From Bdellovibrio sp. CG22_combo_CG10-13_8_21_14_all_39_27 (GTDB lineage Bacteria; Bdellovibrionota; Bacteriovoracia; Bacteriovoracales; Bacteriovoracaceae), in contig PCTW01000084.1 of NCBI GenBank assembly GCA_002786715.1, forward strand, positions 124,001-188,000: 64,000 bases of DNA, read 5' to 3'. The notes below the pieces were generated by a model. That model ran no database searches, was not told the DNA's origin, and saw nothing but the letters and a program-made list of their open reading frames with translations. Positions 33,859-43,171 of this stretch are shown here, in pieces. Position 1 is the first letter of the stretch, and each line of letters begins with the position of its first letter. The position numbers were made by a program, and so were the translations under genes.

Positions 33859-35343
33859 ATGTACATACTTTCAATCGATCAAGGAACAACCGGCACAACT
33901 GCCACACTTATTGAATCCGAGTCCCTTAAACTTGTAGATAAAGTTAATAAAGAATTTAGACAAATACTTCCCAAGCCAGGATTAGTTGAGCATGATCTCA
34001 ATGATATTTGGCATTCTGTTGGAATAACCGTTCAAGAAGTTCTTAAGAAAAATAATGTAGATCCCAAAAAAATTCTGGCCATCGGTATTACAAATCAGCG
34101 CGAAACGACTTGCTGCTTTGATAACAGGGGCACTCCTCTTCATCATGCAATCGTTTGGCAGGATCGTAGAACCGAAAGTTTTTGCCAAGAGCTACGCAAT
34201 TCGAAAAGTGCTGATAGTATAAAATCAAAAACGGGTCTTCCGATTGATCCCTATTTTTCAGGTACAAAGATGAATTGGATTCTCAATTCATTTAGGGACT
34301 CAAAAAATGTACCTGAAAGTATTCACTTTGGTACTATTGATACTTTTTTGCTCTTCAAGTTAACAGCAGGGGCTTCATTTGCAACCGACGCAAGCAATGC
34401 CTCAAGAACCTTGTTGATGAATCTTGATACTTTAAATTGGGATGATGAGCTTCTCGATATTTTTGGTGTCGACAAAAAGATGCTTCCCGAAATTAAAGAT
34501 TCCTTTTCTCATTTCGGAACGACCAAAGATTTGAGTTTTCTTCCTGATGGAATTCCCATCACCGGAATTTTGGGTGATCAGCAAGCAGCCCTCTTTGGAC
34601 AAACTTGCTTCAGCGCCGGCGAGATGAAATGTACTTACGGAACAGGTGCTTTCATTCTCTTAAATACGGGCGATAAAAAGACTTATTCAAAAAATGGACT
34701 TCTTACGACTGTCGCTTTTTCTCATGAAGGAAAAGCAACATATGCTCTTGAGGGTTCATGCTACATAGCTGGAGCAGCAGTTCAGTGGTTACGTGATAAT
34801 TTACAACTCATTAAATCGGCTTCCGACATTGAAGCTATTGCCAATCAAGTGACTGATCTTGATGAAATGAAAAATATTATTTTTTATCCGTTCTTTACAG
34901 GATTGGGATCTCCTTACTGGCTTTCTGATGCAACCGCCTCAATTGTGGGTCTCACCAGAGATACAAGAACAAGTCACCTCTCTCGTGCCTGCTTAGAAGG
35001 CATTGCTCAATCAATAAGTGATATCATTAATGCATTTAAAACTGATTTTCCTCACTTGAAAGATGAGATTCGTGTTGATGGCGGTGCTGTTGTCAATAAT
35101 CTTCTAATGCAAATGCAATCCAATTTTTCCAAGATAAAGATACAAAGACCCAACGTCATTGAAACAACTAGCTACGGAGCAGGCCTGGCCGCTGCGATTG
35201 GTGCTAAACTAAAGTCTTTTGATGATTTGAAAAATTTATTTTCAATAGAAAAGGAATTTAATAGTGATAAGAGCTTAGCTTCTTATTATGACAGTAAACG
35301 AGAGCTTTGGAGACAGACCATACAAAAGCTATATGCTCGTTAA
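33859..35343 (+). CDS. glpK: Glycerol kinase
   Basis: Phosphorylates glycerol to glycerol 3-phosphate. The 494-residue FGGY-family protein has SIDQGTTGTTATLI (ATP phosphate-binding loop), GITNQRETTCCFD, VWQDRRT, GILGDQQAALFGQ, KCTYGTGAFILLNTG and VDGGAVVNNLLMQ. No glpF or glpD is seen beside it. TAGGATT stands before the ATG. Confidence 0.95.
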   Translation: MYILSIDQGTTGTTATLIESESLKLVDKVNKEFRQILPKPGLVEHDLNDIWHSVGITVQEVLKKNNVDPKKILAIGITNQRETTCCFDNRGTPLHHAIVWQDRRTESFCQELRNSKSADSIKSKTGLPIDPYFSGTKMNWILNSFRDSKNVPESIHFGTIDTFLLFKLTAGASFATDASNASRTLLMNLDTLNWDDELLDIFGVDKKMLPEIKDSFSHFGTTKDLSFLPDGIPITGILGDQQAALFGQTCFSAGEMKCTYGTGAFILLNTGDKKTYSKNGLLTTVAFSHEGKATYALEGSCYIAGAAVQWLRDNLQLIKSASDIEAIANQVTDLDEMKNIIFYPFFTGLGSPYWLSDATASIVGLTRDTRTSHLSRACLEGIAQSISDIINAFKTDFPHLKDEIRVDGGAVVNNLLMQMQSNFSKIKIQRPNVIETTSYGAGLAAAIGAKLKSFDDLKNLFSIEKEFNSDKSLASYYDSKRELWRQTIQKLYAR

Positions 35344-35377
35344 ATTTCTCATTGATATTGTATTTGCAGATTTAGCA

Positions 35378-35386
35378 TGATAGCTA
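35378..35386 (+). promoter_or_regulatory. Putative extended -10 box before a leaderless lipoprotein gene
   Basis: TGATAGCTA: TG-N-TAGCTA (35378-35386) ends seven bases before the ATG at 35394. The hexamer matches TATAAT at only three of six bases. No Shine-Dalgarno sequence lies between the box and the ATG. Confidence 0.3.
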
Positions 35387-35393
35387 TTTATAG

Positions 35394-35945
35394 ATGAAAT
35401 TTATTGTACTCGTGCTCTTCGTCAACTTTCTATTGCTAAGTTGCGGGAAGGTTATAAATCCAAAACCATTGGAACTAGAGAACTCAAGTAGTGCTCAAAA
35501 TTTCAATTTTTTTGCTCTTGCAACACACTTGACTATGGGAAGCTGTGAAAATCCTCCAGTTGCCCATCGATTTATAAGATTTGTTCCTCTTTTTTTAACT
35601 GAGGCATCAGATGACATTTTTATTGGTGACCTAACACTTGTTCTCTATGATGAAAGCAAGAGCTATACCGCCTATTATCGAGAGTGGCCAGGTGTTGGCA
35701 ACACTGATCAAACGTTATTCGAGCTAAAATTTGAAGGCAAATATAGTTATGAAACTTCCCCGACTTCACCAGATGGCCATTTTTTGAGATTAACAGATAT
35801 CGGCCAATTAGTCCCCAGTGCCACTAATGATAAGGTAACTTTTATCCTTACCCTGAATAAAAAAATCAATCGTCCCTACGCTTCGACACAAGTCCAAGGA
35901 AGAGTTTCACTTGGAGTATCCCCACTTTTTAGTGATTGTCCCTAA
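35394..35945 (+). CDS. Lipoprotein of unknown function
   Basis: The 183-residue product has a lipoprotein signal ending LLSC (Cys17) then GKVINPKPLE. The body is beta-rich (GSCENPPVAHRF, ITELTLVLYDE-like strands, FLRLTDIGQLVPSATN), with two further cysteines, one near the N-terminus and one at the C-terminus, that could form a disulfide. I recognise no family. It is separated from glpK by 50 bases and converges on radA 11 bases away. Confidence 0.5.
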   Translation: MKFIVLVLFVNFLLLSCGKVINPKPLELENSSSAQNFNFFALATHLTMGSCENPPVAHRFIRFVPLFLTEASDDIFIGDLTLVLYDESKSYTAYYREWPGVGNTDQTLFELKFEGKYSYETSPTSPDGHFLRLTDIGQLVPSATNDKVTFILTLNKKINRPYASTQVQGRVSLGVSPLFSDCP

Positions 35946-35956
35946 TGCGAAGATGA

Positions 35957-37330
35957 CTACATCTCCAATATTTTTGGAATTTCATCAATATTATTAATAC
36001 CAATGATCTGAACTCCACTCTTCTTTTTAATTTGAGAAATGGCTTTTTGTGAAGTGACGAGATACTTATAATTAAAGTGAGTCATTTCATTATATCGCTC
36101 TAGTAGTTTTGGCACATTTCGCACTTCTCCCGCCAGGCCAACTTCACCAACGAAAACCATTTCCTGGGAAACGTTAACATTTTTATATGAGCTAATTAAA
36201 GCGGCGATAACACTTAAATCCAGATCGCGACTATTGATTTTCATTCCGCCGACGAGGTTTACATAGATATCATTAAACCCAATTGGCATCCCCAAGTGCT
36301 TTTCAATAACGGCAATAAGCATTGACACTCGATTCGTATCAACCCCTTGAGTGGCGCGCCGACCGTTTCCGTATTTATTCTCAACCACCAATGCTTGTAG
36401 CTCTAAGAACAAGGGACGAGAGCCCTCAAGAATGCAGGTAAGACTTCGTCCAACTCGATTATCGATTTCGTCATCGATAAAATATTTTGAAGGATTTTTT
36501 ACTTCTTCTAAACCATTATTAACCATTTCAAAAAGACCAATTTCACTTGTCGCCCCAAAGCGATTTTTCATTGATCTCAATATTCGATACATTCCACCTT
36601 GATCGCCTTCGAAGTAAACCACCGTGTCTACCATATGCTCAAGAATTTTTGGACCTGCAATATTTCCTTCTTTAGTAATGTGGCCAACGATAAAGCAGGC
36701 CGTCTCTCTATTTTTAATAAAGTTCATAAGCTCGAAAGTCACTTCCCGAATTTGCGTTACAGTTCCAGGAGCGGAATCAAGCGTTGGATTATATATTGTC
36801 TGGATTGAATCAATGATTAAAAGTGCTGATTCTTCATTTTTTATTAATTGTTTTACATTTTCCCAATTGGTTTCATTAACAACTTCAATATTTGGCTCAC
36901 TGATACCAAGCCTTTTTGCTCGACTGGCAATCTGTGCCTCAGCCTCCTCTCCAGAGACGTAAATTATTTTTTTATTGGGCAAGGTCTGCGCCACTTTATG
37001 ACACAGCATTAGAAGGAGTGTCGACTTACCGATTCCAGGCTCACCTCCAATGAGAGTTAAGCTTCCAGGTACAAGCCCGCCACCCAAAACTCGATCGAGC
37101 TCTCCGATATTGGTAGTGACTCGTCTCTCTTTCAATTCTGAGAGCTCATTGAGTTTGCGCAATTTCTTTTCTACAACTTTTTCATCACTACGAGAGCTGC
37201 CCTTTTTAACAATTCTCGCCTCTTCAACAAAGCTATTCCAATTTTGACAATCAGGACAACGCCCTAACCACTTGCTTGTATTGTATCCACATTCAACGCA
37301 GACGAAGACATTTTTTACTTTTGAACTCAT
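35957..37330 (-). CDS. radA: DNA repair protein RadA
   Basis: Promotes branch migration during recombinational repair. The 457-residue protein has a C4 zinc finger (CVECGYNTSKWLGRCPDC), Walker A GGEPGIGKSTLL, the KNRFG motif (in SMKNRFGATSEIGLF) and a C-terminal Lon-like domain with VNLVGGMKINSRDLD. The ATG overlaps the stop of ligA, so ligA-radA are coupled. Confidence 0.96.
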   Translation of the reverse strand: MSSKVKNVFVCVECGYNTSKWLGRCPDCQNWNSFVEEARIVKKGSSRSDEKVVEKKLRKLNELSELKERRVTTNIGELDRVLGGGLVPGSLTLIGGEPGIGKSTLLLMLCHKVAQTLPNKKIIYVSGEEAEAQIASRAKRLGISEPNIEVVNETNWENVKQLIKNEESALLIIDSIQTIYNPTLDSAPGTVTQIREVTFELMNFIKNRETACFIVGHITKEGNIAGPKILEHMVDTVVYFEGDQGGMYRILRSMKNRFGATSEIGLFEMVNNGLEEVKNPSKYFIDDEIDNRVGRSLTCILEGSRPLFLELQALVVENKYGNGRRATQGVDTNRVSMLIAVIEKHLGMPIGFNDIYVNLVGGMKINSRDLDLSVIAALISSYKNVNVSQEMVFVGEVGLAGEVRNVPKLLERYNEMTHFNYKYLVTSQKAISQIKKKSGVQIIGINNIDEIPKILEM

Positions 37331-39216
37331 GATTGCATTAACTCCCGCAACTGCTCTTCAGTAATAACTTTTATTCCCAGATCGCCAGCTTTAATAAATT
37401 TTGAGCTACTTGAAGTTTGCTCATTGGTCACCAACAGATCGGTATTCTTTGAAACACTGCTAACCACAATGCCTCCATTCTTTCTAATTCGATCCTCGAT
37501 AACCGTTCTTTTTTCAGAAAGGGCACCTGTTATACAAATCTTCAGACCGGTAACTTTCGATTCAAATTTCTCTTCACTCTTTATCGTCATTCCTAATTCT
37601 ATTAATTCATTCACCATTCCTTGCTTTTCTTTAAGTGATTGATAGAAATCGGTTGCCGACTTTTCTGCAAATCCATCTATATCTATTAGCTGATCAATAG
37701 TGATTGTCATTACTTTTTCAAGGGTCTCATACCCTGCATGCACGACTTTTTCACATTTGTTGTAGGCTCCACCTTGAATTCCCAATGATGAAAGAAATAC
37801 AATAAGTTCTACATTTTTTGATTTATTTATATTTTCATAGATTTTATTCGCTAGCTTTTCTTTCGTTTTATCTAAAGTCAAAAGCATTTCCGTACTTAAC
37901 CTATAAAGATCTGGGATCGCTGAAACCAACCCCTTTCTTATCATTTCATCGAGTCGTTTTTCACTTAGATCTTCAATTCCTATTTTCTTAACAAAATTAT
38001 TAATGCTCTCTCTGACCCGAACTGGGCATTTTTCATTGTTACAAATTAACCTGATATCGACTTCCGATAGAGGTCCATCACAGGAAGGACATTGACGTGG
38101 TTTTGTAAATTCTCCCTTAGCCTCTTTCTTTACGCTCAAGAACTTCGGAATTACTTCCCCAGAGCGAATGATCTCAATCAAATCACCTTTTTTAAGGTTA
38201 TTAATTTTGACCATACCATAATTGTGCAATGTAACTCTCGATACAACGGCGCCGCTTAACTCAATTGGACTCACGAGAGCAACTGGAGTTAAAATTCCAT
38301 TGCGCGAAACACTCCATTCAATATCTACAATGGTCGTCTCTTTGGCTTCACCTGGAAATTTAAAGGCCATCTTATACTTTGGATGATGAGCTGTTTCACC
38401 AAGCTCATTTTGAAGCGAGATTTCATTAATCGTGATTACTAGACCATCTATTTGATAGTCACCTTCGCTCATAAACTCTTGCGCTTCTTCTATTGATTGC
38501 TCAAGGCTCTTGAAATTCTTATGCAACTCAATTGGGGGGGTGTCGAAATGCATCTTCTTCAAGAAGTGGCTTTTATCTATTTCTTCTTTAAATGTTTTTT
38601 CTTCAGATAAAATATCAAATGCTTTAAAATTTAAATAGCTCGAAAGTTCTAAATGATCCTTTCGTCCCATTAATCCCGCAACGATATTGCGCTGACTTGA
38701 CGGCCGATCAAGTTTTAATTCGATCATCTTCTCTGCAAGAGCAACAAAGTTTTTTTCCGAACAATAAAGTTCTCCACGAATTTCACAGTCGATACTATTT
38801 TTTCCAAGAGACTTTGGAATTTCTTCAATCCACATAATCTTTGAAGTTATATTCTCACCTACCGATCCATCTCCTCTTGTTTTAGCAACGGAGAGCTTTC
38901 CCTTTTCATAAACCAATGAACAGCTTATGCCGTCGATTTTGTAAGTACTAACGACGGCTTTATTGTCGACCCACTTTTTAAGCTCGTCTATCTCATAGAC
39001 TTTGTCGAGACTAAGCATCTTTGTTTTGTGAGATACTTTATTTGAAGACTTAACTTCTGTACCGATGAGATTTAGAATTGGGTTTTCGGGGTCAATTTTC
39101 TTGAGGTCTAGTTCTAATTTATCAAATTCAGCATCGCTGATTTCTGGTGTTCCTTGATAATAGAGGGATTTGTGCTTTATTATTAAAAGCTCGAGTTCTT
39201 TAACACGGTCTTTCAT
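37327..39216 (-). CDS. ligA: NAD-dependent DNA ligase
   Basis: Seals nicks using NAD+. The 629-residue protein has STYKIDGIS (adenylated Lys in KxDG), RGDGSVGENIT, the OB fold (ISLQNELGETAHHPKY region), a four-Cys zinc site (CPSCDGPLSEVDIRLICNNE), helix-hairpin-helix and a BRCT domain at the C-terminus (KICITGALSEKRTVIEDRI). It is a little short (usual 670), mainly in the N-terminal Ia domain. GGAGT lies before the ATG. Confidence 0.95.
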   Translation of the reverse strand: MKDRVKELELLIIKHKSLYYQGTPEISDAEFDKLELDLKKIDPENPILNLIGTEVKSSNKVSHKTKMLSLDKVYEIDELKKWVDNKAVVSTYKIDGISCSLVYEKGKLSVAKTRGDGSVGENITSKIMWIEEIPKSLGKNSIDCEIRGELYCSEKNFVALAEKMIELKLDRPSSQRNIVAGLMGRKDHLELSSYLNFKAFDILSEEKTFKEEIDKSHFLKKMHFDTPPIELHKNFKSLEQSIEEAQEFMSEGDYQIDGLVITINEISLQNELGETAHHPKYKMAFKFPGEAKETTIVDIEWSVSRNGILTPVALVSPIELSGAVVSRVTLHNYGMVKINNLKKGDLIEIIRSGEVIPKFLSVKKEAKGEFTKPRQCPSCDGPLSEVDIRLICNNEKCPVRVRESINNFVKKIGIEDLSEKRLDEMIRKGLVSAIPDLYRLSTEMLLTLDKTKEKLANKIYENINKSKNVELIVFLSSLGIQGGAYNKCEKVVHAGYETLEKVMTITIDQLIDIDGFAEKSATDFYQSLKEKQGMVNELIELGMTIKSEEKFESKVTGLKICITGALSEKRTVIEDRIRKNGGIVVSSVSKNTDLLVTNEQTSSSSKFIKAGDLGIKVITEEQLRELMQS

Positions 39217-39226
39217 TTTTACTCCA

Positions 39227-40693
39227 TCAGAATGAAAATGTAGGACCTATTCTAAACGCTGATTCCTTGATTTGATAGCTTCTTTCTGGGTTTAAAAACT
39301 TGGCCGTCGAACTGTTTACTTCGTAAGTAAATGATACGGTCATATTCTCTGAATAAATGTAGTTTCCGCCAAAATAGATTTTATAACTAGAAGTTGAATC
39401 AGCTTCACCATAAATTGTAGCTTGCTCTGTGTAACCGGGGTTGAACATAAATTCAAAGCCCGCTTTCATTTCTACAATTTTATAAATGGGGATTTGACCT
39501 CTTACGCCAAAAGTTAAACCTTCAAACTTAGCCTCTCCAAAACCATCTGAAACTTGCTTGTCGAGTGAGTAACTGTAGCTTGTATAACCGACATAACCAT
39601 CGACTTGAGGTCCATAAAAAAATCCTAGTGGAAGATATTTATAACCGGCCAATAATTGAAATTTCGTTGCTCCATAAGTACTTGTATCGCTTACAAGTGT
39701 CCCTTCCTCTTTACTCATAGAGCTAAAGTGTCTCCCCACTTCTAAACTCGCCCAATAGGTTCTTGTAATCCAAAGTAAAACTTCCGCGTCAACACCAAGA
39801 AGTAATCCTCCTATTTTTTTATTGGCCGTGCCCTCAGCAGTCGCTGAGGCTGAACCAATATCAAAATAAACTGTTAGCAGTCCCATTTTTCCAAAGTCCT
39901 CTTTTGGCTCTGTAAAATGTTCCTCTCTTGCCATAACTTCTGATTGCTCTTTCTTCAACAAAACCCAATCATTTATTTTTAATTTTTTATCTGTTTCATA
40001 TTGAGTGACAGTCGCTTGAGATTGCTTTTTCGTGACATAAAAAACTTTCGCTTTTGCAATCTGTTCTGTTTCCCATTCTACAATTTCTTTTAATAAGGGA
40101 TGTTTTCTTTTCTTAAGAGGACGAACAACAATAAATTGATCCCCTTCTCTTGTTCCGATTTCATCACCAAAATCAACTGTAAACTGATTTCCAAGAACTC
40201 CTTTTATAAGTCCTTGATAGGGAAGAGATTTTTCGTAAAGATTGAGCCAGTTGATAAATGTCTGTGCTATTTGTTCAGGATCATCATTCTGAAGACTTGT
40301 TTTTTCTTGAAAATAAACATCTTCTCCATTTTCTCCATAGATTTTTATCTCAAGCTCTGAGCCACCAGGAATTTTCGTTATGATCATTCTTAACAGAGAT
40401 CCTGTTTCTGTTTTGTCACTGATAACTTTCAGGATGTCTTTATTGTCTAAATAAGGGTTAATGTCTTTGTATCCACTGAAAATATTCATAATTTCAGAAT
40501 TACTCTTGTAGTAGCACCAACCACCTTCTTTAAGATTTCGCTCGAGTGAAATAAATACTGGATAGGAAAGGGCATTGCCAGTGTTATCAGTAATTGGAAG
40601 AAGCATGCAGTTTCGTAAATTGTATTTAAGGGCTGATTGTGCCCAAGAATTAGTGGCAAAAACGAGAGTAATGAATAGCAATAATGTTTTAAT
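39227..40693 (-). CDS. Outer-membrane barrel protein that probably starts at ATT
   Basis: With ATT 40693-40691 as start the product has 488 residues and a full signal peptide, MKTLLLFITLVFATNSWA. The next possible start, TTG at 40681, lacks the positive charge and lies 19 bases from the GGAGA. The ATT is seven bases from GGAGA and overlaps the upstream stop as TAATT, one base away from the common TAATG. The N-terminal part contains GNQFTVDFGDEIGTREGDQFIVV; a barrel follows from about 260 and ends IGPTFSF. Function unknown. Confidence 0.6.
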   Translation of the reverse strand: MKTLLLFITLVFATNSWAQSALKYNLRNCMLLPITDNTGNALSYPVFISLERNLKEGGWCYYKSNSEIMNIFSGYKDINPYLDNKDILKVISDKTETGSLLRMIITKIPGGSELEIKIYGENGEDVYFQEKTSLQNDDPEQIAQTFINWLNLYEKSLPYQGLIKGVLGNQFTVDFGDEIGTREGDQFIVVRPLKKRKHPLLKEIVEWETEQIAKAKVFYVTKKQSQATVTQYETDKKLKINDWVLLKKEQSEVMAREEHFTEPKEDFGKMGLLTVYFDIGSASATAEGTANKKIGGLLLGVDAEVLLWITRTYWASLEVGRHFSSMSKEEGTLVSDTSTYGATKFQLLAGYKYLPLGFFYGPQVDGYVGYTSYSYSLDKQVSDGFGEAKFEGLTFGVRGQIPIYKIVEMKAGFEFMFNPGYTEQATIYGEADSTSSYKIYFGGNYIYSENMTVSFTYEVNSSTAKFLNPERSYQIKESAFRIGPTFSF

Positions 40694-41019
40694 TAGAATT
40701 TCTCCAAAACAAGTTCGCTTTCCTTGCTATTTTCGTAATAGGAAACCAATGTGCTTAGATCATCATTTTGCTTTTGAAGATTTACAATTTCTCTTTTGAG
40801 CTCACGGCTTTCGCACTCTAGTTCTTGAATTCTCATAATGAGATCGCCATTGAGATGAGGAACCTGGGGAGGCACCACTTCAGTAAGTGATTTGATAAAA
40901 TATTTTCCATTATCAAGTTTGTATTCAACTTGTTTTGATTTTATTCTTCTTCGAAGAGTTGAAATCGATAATTTGTGAATTCTTGCGTATTCATCTAATG
41001 ATAACCAATATTCCGTCAT
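40693..41019 (-). CDS. Helix-turn-helix protein with coiled-coil tail
   Basis: The 108-residue product has an N-terminal excisionase/MerR-type HTH (WLSLDEYARIHKLSISTLRRRIKSK, about 5-29), then a linker and a helical coiled coil (residues 64-100: IQELECESRELKREIVNLQKQND). GAGGAG precedes the ATG. It is the first gene of a two-gene unit with the barrel gene; the start/stop overlap is TAATT. Perhaps a regulator or dimeric adaptor. Confidence 0.6.
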   Translation of the reverse strand: MTEYWLSLDEYARIHKLSISTLRRRIKSKQVEYKLDNGKYFIKSLTEVVPPQVPHLNGDLIMRIQELECESRELKREIVNLQKQNDDLSTLVSYYENSKESELVLEKF

Positions 41020-41072
41020 AAATATTTCTCCTCATACCATTATGGCATAAACAGCTAATATTTCAATCTTGG

Positions 41073-43043
41073 CTATTCAAGAATATAGGTTCCGAGCGAG
41101 CAATAGGTTTTTTGATTGGACTTCTTTCCGTTGATATCAGTCATACTGTAATGAATTTCGCCTTGATCTTGTCCGACCAAAATGATTTTTTGAGTTGTCT
41201 CATCAATTTCGTAGTTAATTTGTCCATTTTCTGAAAGCGAGTAGATATTTAATCCTTGAGTTCCACTGGCCGTTGCAAGACTTGCTTTAAAGCCTTGAAT
41301 CTTTCCATTGGTTTCTACAGTTACCATACAGCTATTTTCAAGCGATCCAAGCCCAATTCTACCGAAGATAATTTTATTAAGATCTGTCGTTGGAATTTCA
41401 ATTTCTTTTTTATTCTCTGGGCTGACAAAGTAGTTAAACCCTTGGCTGAATATTTGAAAGTAGCTCTTTGTATTCCTCAATTTGAATTCACTTGAAGCCT
41501 TTATTCCATTTGTTCCGATTCTTGAGAGCTGGGTTGGAGTCATGAATGCTTCAAATTTCATATCTTCAATATCCATTTCAACAGGCTTTGTTCCCATCGG
41601 TAAGCGATAATTAACGGTCAATAATTCAGTTTTATTTGACGTAGCTTCGCGTGAATCATAGGTAATTTCATCTTCCAGAACGAGGCGAATTGTTGAAAGC
41701 GATCTATTGCCAATTTTGTACTTTATAGTGACGTTGCCAGGTGCTACTGCGATAAAAAGGACAAACCTTGCATCCTCAATAGAGCTTACAGTTTTAAATT
41801 TTTCACTTAGAAAGACTTTCTTTGTGTATTTTTCATCAACTTCAATATCATCAAAGCTATCGCTAAGCTCAATTAATACATATCCGCCAATTGCCTCAAT
41901 CTGATTCTTCTCTACATACTCAGCGATACCATCATATGTGAGAACCGGTACATAATGCATTTCTCCGTCATTTGGTATTTCTACGTTTGTTGGTATTCCT
42001 CTATAGTTCGTTACCTTTCCAGTAACCAATCCTTTTTGACTAATCAAAATTTTTCCATCCTGATTGGCCATCTCTCTTTCATTTTCATCGTACAGATATG
42101 AGTATTCAAATTGATGCTCATTGCTGTCGATTCCCTTTTCAAGGTGAGCAACAACTGGCACCAAGGTAACCTTTCCAGTTTCAGCAATAAATCCCGCTTT
42201 TGAGTAGTCACTTGCTCTCGTTGGTGCTGACTGCTTTCTTTCTGATGATTGCACTATGGTATCGATATGTTTTGATTTCGTTGTTTCACTTTCTTTGTAG
42301 ATTCTCTCAAGTGTTCCTAAAACATTATTTGATAGAGATGATGTAGCGGCCTGTTCCACTCCTGCATTCTCTGTCTCATCTGTTGAGTAGTCAAAGGCAA
42401 TGATTTCGTCATTTTTATCTTCCACTTGAACTTTATCTTCAGTTTTAATTGGTGCTGGTTGAGTTGCAACAACTTCCTCTTTTTGTTCTGGCGCTGTTGA
42501 CTCAGTTACTTCAATAGCTTCATTTATCAATTTTTCCTGGGTGTCTTCAACTTTTGCAATGATTACTGGTTCCTCTTTGGGAAATGAAACTTGGGCAAGA
42601 ATTGCATTTGAATCTAATGCCGCGACAGTGCTTACGATTTCAAATTCAGGATTAATATTTAAATTATCAAGGGATACAATCTTGTGCTCTTCTTCTTTTT
42701 GAATTGAGCTCTCAATCATTTGCAAATCATCTACCGTTATCTCTTCAGCTATCTCAATAACTGGTTCAGGAATAGAGATTGATTTTTTAATCAGTCTGTA
42801 CTTTATTGCTTTCTTTAAAAAGTTCTTTTTGATGATTGTAGCCTTCTCTACGTGCTGAGAAGGAAGTTCAGCGACTTCTTCGACAACTTTAATGGCTACG
42901 GGAGCTTCTTTTACGATAGGTTGAACACGAGCCTCGGAGCTACTATTCATAACATAGTTCATCGTCTCCGGACCCTTGAGTCCACAAGCACTTACGTTAA
43001 ATAATAGAAAAGATATTGCTATCTTTAAATATGGTAGTCTCAT
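41073..43043 (-). CDS. Large Glu/Lys-rich lipoprotein
   Basis: The 656-residue product has a lipoprotein signal ending VSAC (Cys20), then CGLKGPETM, the same CG-x-KGP motif as LptM-like proteins. A long acidic and Pro-rich stretch with many V-E-E and E-I-V repeats (about 30-240) would be extended and disordered. The C-terminal 400 residues are beta-rich and contain two VTGK/VNYR-like segments. No family recognised. A span of the periplasm, like TonB, is an inference from the disordered stretch only. AAGG lies before the ATG. Confidence 0.55.
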   Translation of the reverse strand: MRLPYLKIAISFLLFNVSACGLKGPETMNYVMNSSSEARVQPIVKEAPVAIKVVEEVAELPSQHVEKATIIKKNFLKKAIKYRLIKKSISIPEPVIEIAEEITVDDLQMIESSIQKEEEHKIVSLDNLNINPEFEIVSTVAALDSNAILAQVSFPKEEPVIIAKVEDTQEKLINEAIEVTESTAPEQKEEVVATQPAPIKTEDKVQVEDKNDEIIAFDYSTDETENAGVEQAATSSLSNNVLGTLERIYKESETTKSKHIDTIVQSSERKQSAPTRASDYSKAGFIAETGKVTLVPVVAHLEKGIDSNEHQFEYSYLYDENEREMANQDGKILISQKGLVTGKVTNYRGIPTNVEIPNDGEMHYVPVLTYDGIAEYVEKNQIEAIGGYVLIELSDSFDDIEVDEKYTKKVFLSEKFKTVSSIEDARFVLFIAVAPGNVTIKYKIGNRSLSTIRLVLEDEITYDSREATSNKTELLTVNYRLPMGTKPVEMDIEDMKFEAFMTPTQLSRIGTNGIKASSEFKLRNTKSYFQIFSQGFNYFVSPENKKEIEIPTTDLNKIIFGRIGLGSLENSCMVTVETNGKIQGFKASLATASGTQGLNIYSLSENGQINYEIDETTQKIILVGQDQGEIHYSMTDINGKKSNQKTYCSLGTYILE

Positions 43044-43113
43044 CCTTAAGACACTTCTCCTTACTTAATATTCTCAGGCCGTTCTGAATAATTTACAAGG
43101 TGAAAAAAAGTCC

Positions 43114-43142
43114 AAAAAAAAAGGAAGCCGAAGCTTCCTTTT
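43114..43142 (-). terminator. Intrinsic terminator of the atp operon
   Basis: On the minus strand GGAAGC, TTCG tetraloop, GCTTCC and nine T. This is a textbook rho-independent terminator, about 30 bases after the atpC stop at 43170. Confidence 0.92.
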
Positions 43143-43171
43143 GAGTAGTCATTGCTTTTTGAATAGTCATT
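43139..43171. repeat. Tandem 15-bp repeat between atpC stop and terminator
   Basis: TTTTGARTAGTCATT occurs at 43139-43153 and 43157-43171, differing at one base, with a period of 18. The second copy reaches the atpC stop codon. Confidence 0.6.

Noticed and set aside
40679-40681. TTG 40681 as start of the outer-membrane protein
   Set aside because: It leaves the signal peptide without a positive charge and stands 19 bases from GGAGA; ATT at 40693 fits better in every respect.
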